DNA of 64,000 nt from Paenibacillus methanolicus. Its GTDB lineage: Bacteria; Bacillota; Bacilli; Paenibacillales; Paenibacillaceae. Position numbers and translations under genes: made by a program. Positions 7,497 to 15,935 of the stretch are shown in pieces. Positions within the stretch are counted from its first letter, which is position 1, and each line of letters begins with the position of its first letter. Below the pieces are notes generated by a model. It did not search any database and was not told the DNA's origin. It worked only from the letters and a program-made list of their open reading frames with translations. The stretch is from positions 1,178,001-1,242,000 of the forward strand of contig NZ_VNHS01000001.1 in NCBI RefSeq assembly GCF_008124765.1, read 5' to 3'.

Positions 7497-8515
7497 TCGG
7501 ATGGCTCCTTCTGGAGTGGATTCGTCTTGGCTAGCGCCTGTCGCTTGCGATACGCGGCCGGCGTCAGGCCGAATTTCTTCTTGAATACGGGATATAGATA
7601 GTTCACGTTGGCATAGCCGTGCGCCTGCGCGATCGCGTCGATCGGCTTCGAGCTGACGGCAAGGTCCGAACAGATGCGCGTCATCCGCATCTCTTCGAGC
7701 TCCTCCCGGAACGACAGGCTCCCCTCCTGGACGAAAATCCGCTGCAGCTGCCGTGGACTCACCCCGGCCGCGAGCGCGACTTCCTCCAATGTTATCGGAC
7801 GGGACGCGTTGTCCTCCATATATTGCTTCGCCTGCCGATACCGGTGGGCGTTCATGTCCCGCTCCGGGATCGACACGGTCTGCTCGGCCGGGGCGAACGG
7901 ACGGACTGCGCGGAGCAGCATTTGAATAATGGCGCTCTTCAGCGACGTATAGAATCCGACCCGCTGCTCGTCATAAATACGGTACGCGTCCATGAAGCAG
8001 CTCATCGCGTTGAACCGGTCGGCGACGGGAATCGCGGAGGAGCTGCCGAGCAGCCGCACGCATTCCTCCGCTTCGCCGCGCTCGATCGCCTCGCCCCAGG
8101 CCGTCCCGTCCGCCGCCCCGCCATCTTCCAACGGTTGAATGTCGCAATGCAGGCAAAACTCGTACATCGGCTCAGCCTCGTCGGACCACTGCTGATGCAT
8201 GACCCCGGGGCCGGTGATGTAGAACATGCCCGCCTTTAGCTCGTACTCGTGATGTTGGAATGCCACCTTCCCGCGCCCTTGCGGAATAAAATGCAGCTCG
8301 TACTCGGAATGCTGGTGGAACGAGATCGTCTGGCCGGGCGAGAAAGCGGTCAGATGACAGCGCAGCACCCGGACGCCGTAACCGCCCCAGCGGAATTGCA
8401 GGTCCAGCCGGTCCAGCACGTCCCAGCGCCGATTCGACCAGAGCCGCGTGAACAAATCGTATTGGCGCAGCTGCTCCTTGGCGGCCGCAAATCCGGGTTC
8501 TTCCTGCTTCTTCAT
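7493..8515 (-). CDS. AraC-family transcriptional regulator with cupin sensor
   Basis: This 340-residue regulator has an N-terminal cupin-like arm (about residues 55-135: SFHQHSEYELHFIPQGRGKV then GMFYITGPGVMHQ) that would bind an effector. The C-terminal pair of helix-turn-helix motifs (about 240-335) reads NASRPITLEEVALAAGVS and QAHGYANVNYLYPVFKKKFG ending in TPAAYR. The ribosome site GGAGGGAG precedes the ATG. It is the first gene of a two-gene unit with the oxidoreductase at 6369. Its transcript leader contains an extreme G-rich tract at 8573-8608. The gene probably activates its own operon in response to a carbohydrate, by analogy with the family. Confidence 0.9.
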   Translation of the reverse strand: MKKQEEPGFAAAKEQLRQYDLFTRLWSNRRWDVLDRLDLQFRWGGYGVRVLRCHLTAFSPGQTISFHQHSEYELHFIPQGRGKVAFQHHEYELKAGMFYITGPGVMHQQWSDEAEPMYEFCLHCDIQPLEDGGAADGTAWGEAIERGEAEECVRLLGSSSAIPVADRFNAMSCFMDAYRIYDEQRVGFYTSLKSAIIQMLLRAVRPFAPAEQTVSIPERDMNAHRYRQAKQYMEDNASRPITLEEVALAAGVSPRQLQRIFVQEGSLSFREELEEMRMTRICSDLAVSSKPIDAIAQAHGYANVNYLYPVFKKKFGLTPAAYRKRQALAKTNPLQKEPSE

Positions 8516-8892
8516 CGCCTTCTCCCTCCGTCGTCCGCAATGCTGTTAGGTTAAGAGGGCTCCGACCTTTTTCCCCTCCCCCTTCCCCCTTCCCCCTTCC
8601 CCCTTCCCTCTCCGCTGAGGGGAACCAAAGGGCTTTGCCCTCTGGACACCCTTTTCGTGCTGGCACGTTTGTTCACGGTCGGCGGGTTGCTTCGAGCTGG
8701 CACGCGTTTGTCCTGACGGACAAAGCTTCAGTCGGTGTTGAAGTAAGTCCTTTAACACAAGCCTGTCAACTATAGGTCACAGATAGCTTCATCGGACGTT
8801 TTTCCTTAACCTGACAGCATTGCCGCCGCCCGAGCATGGCGCGATGCGAATTCGCATGCTCGAACGGTATTTTTATTCATTAAAGCGCATTA
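8516..8892. other. 377-bp intergenic region with a G-rich leader tract
   Basis: This stretch lies between two minus-strand genes. It holds the polypyrimidine tract at 8573-8608, a short hairpin-forming AGGGCAAAGCCCT (minus-strand reading, near 8630-8643) and two imperfect copies of GCTGGCACG at about 8658 and 8696. A 70-codon minus-strand frame covering much of it looks like translated low-complexity sequence, and I do not call it a gene. Confidence 0.5.
8573..8608 (-). repeat. Heptamer repeat, potential G-quadruplex in the leader of the AraC gene
   Basis: On the plus strand CCCCCTT is repeated four times without error and flanked by further C-runs. On the minus strand, which is the transcribed sense for the AraC gene, this reads as at least five G-runs of three or more separated by AA. 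That satisfies the usual four-run quadruplex rule. It lies about 58-93 nt before the start codon. Confidence 0.7.
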
Positions 8893-9873
8893 TTATTGTT
8901 CGAGTTCGTCCAACCGAACGGACCGGCCGGATTCGGCGGACCGATTCGCCGCTTCCATCAATGCGGTCAAATCGCGGGCGAACGTCAAGTTCTCCTCGGC
9001 TTCCGTATCGTTCTGAACGTGCGCGATCCATTGTTGGAACGCGATCGGCTCGCGGTCGCCCACCGGCACTTCTTCCCAGCCGTCTTGGCTGCTGACCAGC
9101 AGCTTATTCTCCGGCAACCCGTACAGCAGCGTCCCCTTCGTACCGTGAAGCTCGATCGAGAACGGCGAGCGATCGTTCACGAAGCCCGCTTCGACGACGC
9201 CGATCGCCCCGTTCGCGCAGCCGAGCAGCACGATCGCGTTGTCCTCGACGTCTTTGCCCGTCACGTAGCCGTACTGCGCGCTGACCTGCTCGGGCTGGCC
9301 GAGGAACAGACGGACGAGATACATCGGATGACAGCCCAAGTCGATCATGGCGCCGCCGGCGGTCTCGTTCTTGTTATAGAAATGCGACGGCAGCCAATTC
9401 GCGGTTGCCCCGTTGTGGGATAAACGCACGCGCGCCTGCGTCAGCGTCCCGAGCCGTCCGGATTCCAGCACGCCGCGAATCGCGACCGTGTAGGCATCGT
9501 ATAGTCTCGGCAGCGAGACGGCCATGCGGACGCCGGCCTTCCGGACTTCGCTCAGTACGTCATTCACTTCCCGCAGCGTCGGCGCGATGACCTTCTCCGT
9601 GAAAATATGCTTGCCCGCGCGAGCTGCCTGCACCATAATGTCGCGGTGCTTCGTGGTCGGCGCGTCGATGACGACGGCGTCGATATCGTCGCGGCCGAGC
9701 AATTCTTCGAGCGACGAGACGAACGGCGCGCCATATTTGTCGGCCATCCGCCTCCCGCGTTCGGCGTTCTCGTCCCAGATCGCGGCTAGCTCGCTCCCCG
9801 GATGGTTCAAGATCGCTTGCGTGTATTCTTCCGCGTGCACATGCCAATAACTGATTTTTCCGATTCGAATCAT
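8893..9873 (-). CDS. Divergent Gfo/Idh/MocA-like oxidoreductase with altered cofactor and catalytic motifs
   Basis: This is a 326-residue protein of the family fold, recognisable from GGAMIDLGCHPMYLVRLF, the sheet-domain pattern IVLLGCANGAIGVVEAGF and the N-terminal Rossmann region. Two positions are unusual. The N terminus reads IGKISYWHVHAEEY in place of the GxGxxG loop, and the segment usually written EKP is EKV (FTEKVIAPT). The lysine itself is retained, as are the aspartate and histidine of DLGCH. It may therefore use the cofactor differently or act on a special substrate. The ATG has GGGGCGAG upstream. It is transcribed away from the oxidoreductase at 10149 across a shared 275-bp region that holds TTACGACA boxes. 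Confidence 0.85.
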   Translation of the reverse strand: MIRIGKISYWHVHAEEYTQAILNHPGSELAAIWDENAERGRRMADKYGAPFVSSLEELLGRDDIDAVVIDAPTTKHRDIMVQAARAGKHIFTEKVIAPTLREVNDVLSEVRKAGVRMAVSLPRLYDAYTVAIRGVLESGRLGTLTQARVRLSHNGATANWLPSHFYNKNETAGGAMIDLGCHPMYLVRLFLGQPEQVSAQYGYVTGKDVEDNAIVLLGCANGAIGVVEAGFVNDRSPFSIELHGTKGTLLYGLPENKLLVSSQDGWEEVPVGDREPIAFQQWIAHVQNDTEAEENLTFARDLTALMEAANRSAESGRSVRLDELEQ

Positions 9874-9898
9874 GTTTGGCTCGCCCCTATCTATGAAT

Positions 9899-11372
9899 GT
9901 ACGACATCACCGTTAAGGTATCATAGGTTCGGACCGAATGTTATGCATGAACGCGCCACGACGACTATAAATTTACGACATGGTTTAATCTTCTGCTTCC
10001 CAACGTCATTCTCCTTCTGTCGTAATTTTAGAGTACGGATTGCGCGTAATCGTAATAGTCGCGTCGTATGCGCTATGCTACATTTGGAGTGATCAACGAA
10101 CATGAGAGCGCTTTACCAAACAAACCTAACTAGGGGGATGGGAAGGACATGACTCAAACCTTTCGAATTGGCATTATCGGCTGCGGCGGCATCGCGAACG
10201 GCAAGCATCTGCCGAGCTTGAGCAAGCTGCCCAACGCGCAGCTGGTCGCGTTCTGCGACATCGTCGCCGAGCGCGCGGAGCAGGCTTGCGAGAAATACGG
10301 GACGGATGACGCGACGGTCTACGCGCAGTATAAGGAACTGCTGCAGGACGAGACGATCGAGATCGTCCATGTTTGTACGCCGAACGACTCCCATGCCGAA
10401 ATCGCGATCGCGGCGCTCGAAGCCGGCAAGCACGTCATGTGCGAGAAGCCGATGGCCAAGACCGCGGCGGACGCCAAACGGATGGTCGAAGCGGCCCGGC
10501 GGACCGGCAAGAAGCTGACGATCGGTTACAACAACCGGTATCGTCCGGACAGTCTTCACCTGAAGCGGCTATGCGAAGAAGGCGCGCTCGGCGACATTTA
10601 TTTCGCGAAAGCGCATGCCGTGCGCCGCAGAGCGGTGCCGACGTGGGGCGTGTTCCTCGACGAAGAGAAGCAAGGCGGCGGGCCGCTGATCGACATCGGC
10701 ACCCACGCGCTGGACTTGACGCTGTGGATGCTCGATAACTACAAGCCGAAGCTCGTGCTCGGGACGTCCTATCACAAGCTGTCGCAGCGTGAGAACGCCG
10801 CCAACGCTTGGGGCCCTTGGGATCCGGCGAAGTTCACGGTCGAAGATTCCGCCTTCGGCATGATCGTCATGGAGAACGGCGCGACCATCATGCTCGAGTC
10901 GAGCTGGGCGCTCAATACGCTGGAAGTCGACGAAGCCAAGTGCACGCTGAGCGGCACCGAAGCCGGCGCCGACATGAAGGACGGACTTCGGATCAACGGC
11001 GAGCAGCACAGCCGCCTGTATGTCACCGAAGTCGACCTGAAGGCGGGCGGCGTCGCGTTCTACTCCGGTAAGGCCGAGGATGCGGCGGACGTCGAGATGC
11101 GCATGTGGCTGCAGGCGATCGAGCAGGATACCGATCCGGTCGTGACGCCGGAGCAGGCATTCGTCGTTTCGCAAATTTTGGAGGCGCTCTACGAATCCGC
11201 TCGCACGGGCGAAGCGGTGTATTTGAACCAAGCTTAGATAGACGACGGTTAAGCGTACGGCATATCTGCCTCCGCTAGCATACGTTCTGTCATAAAGTTG
11301 GATAGTACGGATTTGCGACACATTCCGAGCTCGATTACGACATGCGTGTCGCTATGACTCCGATTATGTCGC
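9899..11372. repeat. Scattered TTACGACA boxes flanking an oxidoreductase gene
   Basis: Exact copies of TTACGACA occur at 9973-9980 (plus), 10018-10025 (minus) and 11335-11342 (plus). Related boxes are ACGACAT at 9901, GCGACA at 11325, and TGTCGC at 11347 and 11367. The first two exact copies form an inverted pair in the divergent intergenic region. The others lie just after the 10149-11237 gene. They may be half-sites for a regulator such as the AraC-family protein encoded at 11814. Confidence 0.4.
10149..11237 (+). CDS. Gfo/Idh/MocA family oxidoreductase (canonical motifs)
   Basis: This 362-residue enzyme is the most canonical of the five paralogues here. It has GIIGCGGIANGKHLPSL as dinucleotide loop, CEKPMAKT with the catalytic lysine, IGYNNRYRPD, and LIDIGTHALDLTLW with the aspartate-histidine pair. 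GTEAGADMKDGL belongs to the C-terminal sheet. AAGGA precedes the ATG. It is divergent from the oxidoreductase at 8893 and ends before a hairpin terminator at 11398-11437. The family uses NAD(P) to oxidise sugar or cyclitol hydroxyls in the cytoplasm; the substrate here is not evident. Confidence 0.92.
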   Translation: MTQTFRIGIIGCGGIANGKHLPSLSKLPNAQLVAFCDIVAERAEQACEKYGTDDATVYAQYKELLQDETIEIVHVCTPNDSHAEIAIAALEAGKHVMCEKPMAKTAADAKRMVEAARRTGKKLTIGYNNRYRPDSLHLKRLCEEGALGDIYFAKAHAVRRRAVPTWGVFLDEEKQGGGPLIDIGTHALDLTLWMLDNYKPKLVLGTSYHKLSQRENAANAWGPWDPAKFTVEDSAFGMIVMENGATIMLESSWALNTLEVDEAKCTLSGTEAGADMKDGLRINGEQHSRLYVTEVDLKAGGVAFYSGKAEDAADVEMRMWLQAIEQDTDPVVTPEQAFVVSQILEALYESARTGEAVYLNQA

Positions 11373-11813
11373 ACTCAAACACGATAACCATTCGCGCGAG
11401 GGGCCCTTCGTCATCTTCGATGACTTTAAGGGCTCCTCTTCGTCTGTCCGTTAGCCGCTTCGCTCCCTTTCATCCTTAGAATCATGAAGCTGCGACTAGA
11501 CGTCAACTCGAACGATCCCCTCTTCCGACAGCACTTCGCAACACTCTCCGCATTCGGATATCGCCGTCACCATCCCGGGTCGCGGTGCCACGAACGAGAT
11601 TGCAATTGTCGGCTTCGTCCCCCGCCGATATAATGAATGCGTATACATGGCATGAAGCGCTCCGACGCGACTGATCCCGTCATGTCTCATGGGTACCGCG
11701 CTGATTATGCGCATGACCGCTATTCATTCATGTAAGTATAGTCAGCCCCGATGCGGAATTTCTCTACCGTTCTTGTGCAAGACTAGTCCGATTTTGCGAA
11801 AGGTGAAGGTCCG
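11238..11813. other. 576-bp intergenic region
   Basis: It contains the CGACA/TGTCG boxes at 11325-11372 (including the small dyad CGACA-N4-TGTCG at 11338-11351), the terminator at 11398-11437, and a 72-codon minus-strand frame at 11496-11714. That frame lacks a ribosome site and any recognisable family. The remainder is the leader of the AraC-family gene. Confidence 0.5.
11398..11437 (+). terminator. Hairpin terminator after the oxidoreductase at 10149
   Basis: GAGGGGCCCTT pairs with AAGGGCTCCTC with one mismatch, extended by GTCATC/GATGAC around a TTC loop. The downstream T-content is modest. Confidence 0.6.
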
Positions 11814-12716
11814 ATGACGTACCCGAAGGAGCTGCGCGAACATACCCGTCTGGACGAGAAGACGCATCCCGTTCAGTTCTTCTTCAACCGCTGTCCGAAT
11901 GCGAAGGACGGCCAACAAATCCTCTTCCTTCATTGGCACGAGCATTTCGAGATCATCGTCATGCAGCAGGGCACCGGCGTCTTCCATATCGACAGCCAGC
12001 CGTATGAAGCCGCCCCCGGCGATGTGCTGATCGTGCCCGCCGGCGGTCTTCACGTCGGTTATAGCTCGTGCGTGGGCGATATCGCGTTCCTGTCCATCGT
12101 GTTCAACAGCGCCTTATTCCAGCATTGGGTCCATGATCCGATTCATGCCCAATTCGTCCTTCCCTATCTGGAAGGCCGCGTCCAATTCCCCGTCAAGCCA
12201 TCCGCGTCGGATCCGGACGTCGCGCGGCATTACGGCCTGCTGAAGCAGGCCGCAGCCGAGTTCGCGGCCAAGGAGCCGGGCTACCTCCTGATCGTCAAGG
12301 CGCAGTTGCACATGCTGCTTACCCTTCTGGCGCGCGCCTTCCTGCCGCTGCAGCTGCCGGAGCATCGGGCGCGGCCGTTCATCCAGAATCGCGAACGGTT
12401 CAAGGCGCTAATTCTCGATCTCGAAACCCGCTATGCGGACAAGCATTCCGTCGCCGATGCCGCCCGCGCGATGAACATGAGCCTGCACCATTTCTGCAAA
12501 ATGTTCAAAAAGCTCACCGGCCGCACCTTTGTCGAATATGTCCACGTATGCAAAGTCAACGAAGCCGAACGGTTCCTGCTGGAAACGGACATGACGATGA
12601 CCGAGATCGCGGAGCGGATCGGCTGCGACAACCCGAACTACTTCACGAAACTATTCAAGCAGTATAAGGGCGTCACGCCGTCTCAATTGCGCAAATCGAA
12701 CGCTGCCGCAAATTAA
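11814..12716 (+). CDS. AraC-family transcriptional regulator with cupin sensor
   Basis: This is a 300-residue one-component regulator. The N-terminal cupin shows HWHEHFEIIVMQQGTGVF followed by APGDVLIVPAGGLH, the usual metal- or ligand-binding beta-barrel arm. The C-terminal domain has HSVADAARAMNMSLHHFCKM and MTEIAERIGCDNPNYFTKLF, ending KGVTPSQLR, which are the two DNA-contact helices. AAGGTGAAGG precedes the ATG. The gene is probably monocistronic and lies close to the TTACGACA boxes around the oxidoreductase at 10149, a possible target. The effector is unknown. Confidence 0.9.
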   Translation: MTYPKELREHTRLDEKTHPVQFFFNRCPNAKDGQQILFLHWHEHFEIIVMQQGTGVFHIDSQPYEAAPGDVLIVPAGGLHVGYSSCVGDIAFLSIVFNSALFQHWVHDPIHAQFVLPYLEGRVQFPVKPSASDPDVARHYGLLKQAAAEFAAKEPGYLLIVKAQLHMLLTLLARAFLPLQLPEHRARPFIQNRERFKALILDLETRYADKHSVADAARAMNMSLHHFCKMFKKLTGRTFVEYVHVCKVNEAERFLLETDMTMTEIAERIGCDNPNYFTKLFKQYKGVTPSQLRKSNAAAN

Positions 12717-12835
12717 GGCATATGTTCCCAAAAAGTTGGCACCACGGCCTCTAGTCCCATGCCCGATGATCCGATATGCTGATAAGGTTGAATGTCCAAA
12801 TCTTTACATAATGCCACCGAATAGGAGCGTGTACC

Positions 12836-13513
12836 ATGAAGAAGAAATGGATCGCGGCCGGGGCTGCCGGCATCTTCCTGCTCAGCGCCAGCGCAGGCGT
12901 ATATGCGGGTAACAATCTACAGCAAATCAAGGCGTTTCTCGATCCGTCGATGAAATTCCTGGTAAACGGCAAGCCGTTCCAGCCGCAGAACGATAAAGGC
13001 GCGGCGCTTGCGCCGATCTCGTACAACGGCAGCACGTATTTGCCGGTTCGGGCGATCTCGAATGCGCTCGGCGTCTCCATCGAATATAACGGCGCGACGA
13101 ATACCGTCATTCTGGGCGAGAAGCTCGCTGGCGTTCCGATCGCGGACAGCTACGGAAACAGCGGCAGTCAGCGCACGAAGGATCCTCAGTCGACCAGCTA
13201 CAACGGCAAAGACTACAAGGACGTCCACTTTAACAATTTGAAAGGCGCGCGTTCGGACGGATTCATGCTTTATCCGAAGGGCAAATACCAGAAGCTCGTG
13301 CTGCAAACCGCCGCGATCGGGGAGGACATCGAAGAATTCTTCGTCTCCGACAGCGATTCCGACGTGAGGCTGAAGAGCGATTCCATTGCGGTCGCCGACG
13401 GTCTCAAGACGTACGAGATCGACATTAGCGGCTACGAATCGCTGTTCGTTCATGCGAAGATCAAGGATGGCGGCAGCTTCTTCGTGCCGTTGACGACTTC
13501 GTATTACAAGTAA
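12836..13513 (+). CDS. Secreted stalk-domain (copper amine oxidase N-terminal-like) protein
   Basis: This 225-residue exported protein has a signal peptide at residues 1-24 (KKKWIAAGAAGIFLLSASA then VYAG). Next comes a stalk domain at about 38-95, recognisable from FLVNGKPFQP, YNGSTYLPVRAISNALGVSI and NTVILG. This fold is widespread in Paenibacillaceae surface proteins. The C-terminal half (about 105-225) looks like a beta-rich NPCBM-like module with a DIxEFFVSDSDSDV strand and SLFVHAKIKDGG. A clear AGGAGCG site precedes the start. The gene is alone on the plus strand and closes with a strong terminator. It has no catalytic residues that I can name and is likely a cell-surface binding protein. 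Confidence 0.82.
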   Translation: MKKKWIAAGAAGIFLLSASAGVYAGNNLQQIKAFLDPSMKFLVNGKPFQPQNDKGAALAPISYNGSTYLPVRAISNALGVSIEYNGATNTVILGEKLAGVPIADSYGNSGSQRTKDPQSTSYNGKDYKDVHFNNLKGARSDGFMLYPKGKYQKLVLQTAAIGEDIEEFFVSDSDSDVRLKSDSIAVADGLKTYEIDISGYESLFVHAKIKDGGSFFVPLTTSYYK

Positions 13514-13567
13514 CGGACAAGCCGTTGGCGCAATAAGCATTCTATCGAGTCCAGCGAACGAGGAAAC

Positions 13568-13607
13568 AAATCCCCTGCATGCCGACAATCGGCGTACAGG
13601 GGATTTT
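13568..13607 (+). terminator. Strong terminator between convergent genes
   Basis: Perfect 10-bp arms AAATCCCCTG (13568-13577) and CAGGGGATTT (13597-13606) enclose a second inner pairing (GCCGA/TCGGC), and T-rich sequence follows. Confidence 0.85.
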
Positions 13608-13641
13608 CGTTGTGCGTGATAAAGGTCAATACCCGGCATCC

Positions 13642-13737
13642 GGCGCTTCGATCACGAACCATCTGCAGCATCCGGCGCTTCGATCACGAACCAGCTGCAG
13701 CTTCCGGCGCTTCGATCACGAACCAGCTGCAGCTTCC
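13642..13737 (-). repeat. 32-bp direct tandem repeat, three copies, at the 3' end of the glycosidase gene
   Basis: Three abutting 32-bp units lie at 13706-13737, 13674-13705 and 13642-13673. The first two are identical; the third differs at two positions. Because 32 is not a multiple of three, each copy shifts the reading frame. The glycosidase gene ends in the second copy. Confidence 0.92.
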
Positions 13738-15924
13738 GCCGGGTATTCGAACGTCAAGCTTCACCCGGTACTCGCGGTCCAGCCGGTACTCGCGGTACTC
13801 GCCTTCCCCTTCGCGAATCCGAGCCGCGTCGCTCAGTCCCGTATAATAAAGCGGCAGCTCGACCTCGCACGCAATCTCCCGATCGAGCGGATTGTACACC
13901 ACCGCAAGTCCACGGTGCCGAAGCAACGGATTGACGTGCAGCATGCAGTCCCAATCCCGGCCGCTCGGCCTGCGCACATGAATGATGTCCGATTCTAAGA
14001 TAGCGCGGTATCGGCGGTAGAACGTCGTCCAGAAGCTGACCGTCTCCTTCGTCCGCTCCGTATCGTACAACCGGAATCCCCGGTAGATCGCCTGCACGCC
14101 GGCGGTGAAATTCGTCATCAGATGCGCGTCGTACGTATCCAGGTGCTCAGCCAGCGGCTCCAGCGTGGAATCCGGACCTCCTCCCTGATACGAAGTGAGC
14201 GGGACGAACATCCAGCCCATGCTCGGCGTCTTCTCCCACGTGCCGTCGTAAATATTTTGCCTCGCCAACATGACCTGGCGCTCTCTCGGTAGCGCCCAGT
14301 TCACCTCGCGGTACCCCATCCCCGCCTTATTCGATCCGTTCAAGAAGTACCAATCCGGCACGTTCAAATAGATGCCCTTGTCTCTGCACCACTTGTAAAA
14401 TGCCGAGATATGGCTCCACTGCGTCCATTGCGAGTCGTCACGGCCCCGATGACCGGGATGCGAGAAGGATTCGCACAGGTCGCCCGGATACGAGCCGTCA
14501 TGCTCCAGCGCGTCGAACCCCGTCTGCTCGAAGAAGTTGCGCAGCTTGCGAAAATACTCTTCGCCCCATTCGCTGCCCAGACATGGGGAATGCACGTAAT
14601 ACGCCCCGTCCGGATTGACGACATCGTGCTCCGGCCCGATCGATCGACTCGCGAGAAGCGAGTAGCCTCCAAGCCCGACTCCCTTCGCATGGGCGTAATC
14701 GGCCAGGTCCTTCAAGCCAGCCAGATAAGCCGGATCGTCGTTCTCCATGTCGAGGCCGCTGCCGAAGGACAGGATGACCAGCTCGAATCCGGCCTCCGCG
14801 CATTGGTCGATTGCGGCGCGAATCACTTCGGGGTCCATGCTCTGCACGTGCATGAAGACCGGATTCTCCTGCGTCCAAGGCGCTAGCGTCCGGTACATCC
14901 GCCGCTGGGCGAGCCCCTTGCGCTCCCGGTCCGTGCTATCGTGAACGAGGATGAACGTGCGGAACGTCTCGAACGATTCGCCGGGTAGAATCCGCGCGTC
15001 CGGGCCGACCGGAGGCGCGCTGACGAGCAGCGCCGGCGTCCGCAGATCGTAGTTGATCTGCGTTATGTAGTCCGGATCCATCTCCCAGCGCGTCGTCCGA
15101 TTCGCCTTGCGCTGCGCCATCCCTTGGAACGAATAGTCGCTCTCCACGTGAAGATTCGGATAGTCCCAGCGGTCGGGCGTCTCGACGGGCGAATCCCATT
15201 CCACGACCGCGAGCAGCTCGCTTGCGAACGTATCCAGCGTGAACGCCTCTCCGCTTTCGTTGCGAATCTCGAGCCATTTGGCGATCAACGGAATGCCGTC
15301 GTACAGCTCGTAATGGACGCTAACCAGCACGCCTTCGAAGCGCGGATCGTCCGATGCGAACCGAAGCGCGAGCGAGACGCCCGGCGGCGGCCACGCCGCC
15401 GATCCGGAGTGAACGGTCCGCTTCCATGGGAAGCGCTCCTGCGTCGCGCCGACCGTATATCCCGTGAACGAGAATGCGGCTGGATCGGCCTTCATGCCAT
15501 CTACCCACTCCTCGCGCAAATAGGCGTAGTCCGGCTGTCCCGTCAGTCCCCCGACCGGCACCACTTCCCCGTCCAGCCGCAGTACCGCTTCGGGTTTGAC
15601 GCCCCGGATGATCGTCTCGCCCGTCATCAAGTTGTCGAACGCGACCGTCGCGGCATTCGGCGTTAACCGCCAGGTTCGGCTAATGAGCCCGTTCGTCAAC
15701 ACGATTTGGTCCGGGTGCTCGCCTTGCTCCAATCTCGCGAGGTAAGCCGATGAATCGAGCAGCCAATCCATCTTGTCCGCATGCTGTTTCATATGTACCT
15801 GCGACCTCCAGTGCGCCGGAGCGATCGTATTCATCGCCGCGCCATGCGCCAATTTGGCTTTGTTCGCTTGCCCGTGCTGCTTGCTGTCGGCTATGGTCAT
15901 GGCTTTATTCGTACCAACGTTCAT
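13684..15924 (-). CDS. Alpha-galactosidase-like glycoside hydrolase (GH36-like, clan GH-D)
   Basis: This is a protein of up to 746 residues without a signal peptide, so cytoplasmic. An N-terminal beta-sandwich (NGLISRTWRL, NLMTGETIIRGVKPEA) precedes a TIM barrel with FELVILSFGSGLDMEN, GVGLGGYSLLAS and the probable nucleophile region FDALEHDGSYPGDLCES followed by HPGHRGRDDSQWTQW. A C-terminal beta domain (GLAVVYNP) completes it. This is the GH36-like pattern; the sugar could be alpha-galactose or a relative. The extreme C terminus has been altered by the 32-bp tandem repeat. The start is uncertain: ATG at 15924 is 11 nt after the upstream gene but has a poor ribosome site. ATG at 15792 (702 residues) has GGAGG upstream and fits the fold start better. 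It is the last gene of the large minus-strand cluster. Confidence 0.85.
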   Translation of the reverse strand: MNVGTNKAMTIADSKQHGQANKAKLAHGAAMNTIAPAHWRSQVHMKQHADKMDWLLDSSAYLARLEQGEHPDQIVLTNGLISRTWRLTPNAATVAFDNLMTGETIIRGVKPEAVLRLDGEVVPVGGLTGQPDYAYLREEWVDGMKADPAAFSFTGYTVGATQERFPWKRTVHSGSAAWPPPGVSLALRFASDDPRFEGVLVSVHYELYDGIPLIAKWLEIRNESGEAFTLDTFASELLAVVEWDSPVETPDRWDYPNLHVESDYSFQGMAQRKANRTTRWEMDPDYITQINYDLRTPALLVSAPPVGPDARILPGESFETFRTFILVHDSTDRERKGLAQRRMYRTLAPWTQENPVFMHVQSMDPEVIRAAIDQCAEAGFELVILSFGSGLDMENDDPAYLAGLKDLADYAHAKGVGLGGYSLLASRSIGPEHDVVNPDGAYYVHSPCLGSEWGEEYFRKLRNFFEQTGFDALEHDGSYPGDLCESFSHPGHRGRDDSQWTQWSHISAFYKWCRDKGIYLNVPDWYFLNGSNKAGMGYREVNWALPRERQVMLARQNIYDGTWEKTPSMGWMFVPLTSYQGGGPDSTLEPLAEHLDTYDAHLMTNFTAGVQAIYRGFRLYDTERTKETVSFWTTFYRRYRAILESDIIHVRRPSGRDWDCMLHVNPLLRHRGLAVVYNPLDREIACEVELPLYYTGLSDAARIREGEGEYREYRLDREYRVKLDVRIPGGSCSWFVIEAPEAAAGS

Positions 15925-15935
15925 GCCGCATCCAA

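Noticed and set aside
8546..8758. 70-codon minus-strand frame upstream of the AraC-family gene
   Set aside because: Much of it is the translated heptamer repeat and low-complexity sequence; start lacks a ribosome site.
10100..10125. Possible cre site (TGAGAGCGCTTTAC) before the oxidoreductase at 10149
   Set aside because: Three mismatches to the catabolite-response consensus, including conserved flanks; too weak to report.
11496..11714. 72-codon minus-strand frame in the 576-bp intergenic region
   Set aside because: No ribosome binding site, no recognisable motif and no conserved composition; treated as chance.
13620..13740. Possible CRISPR-like array
   Set aside because: The repeats abut directly without spacers and are partly inside a coding region; a simple tandem duplication explains them.
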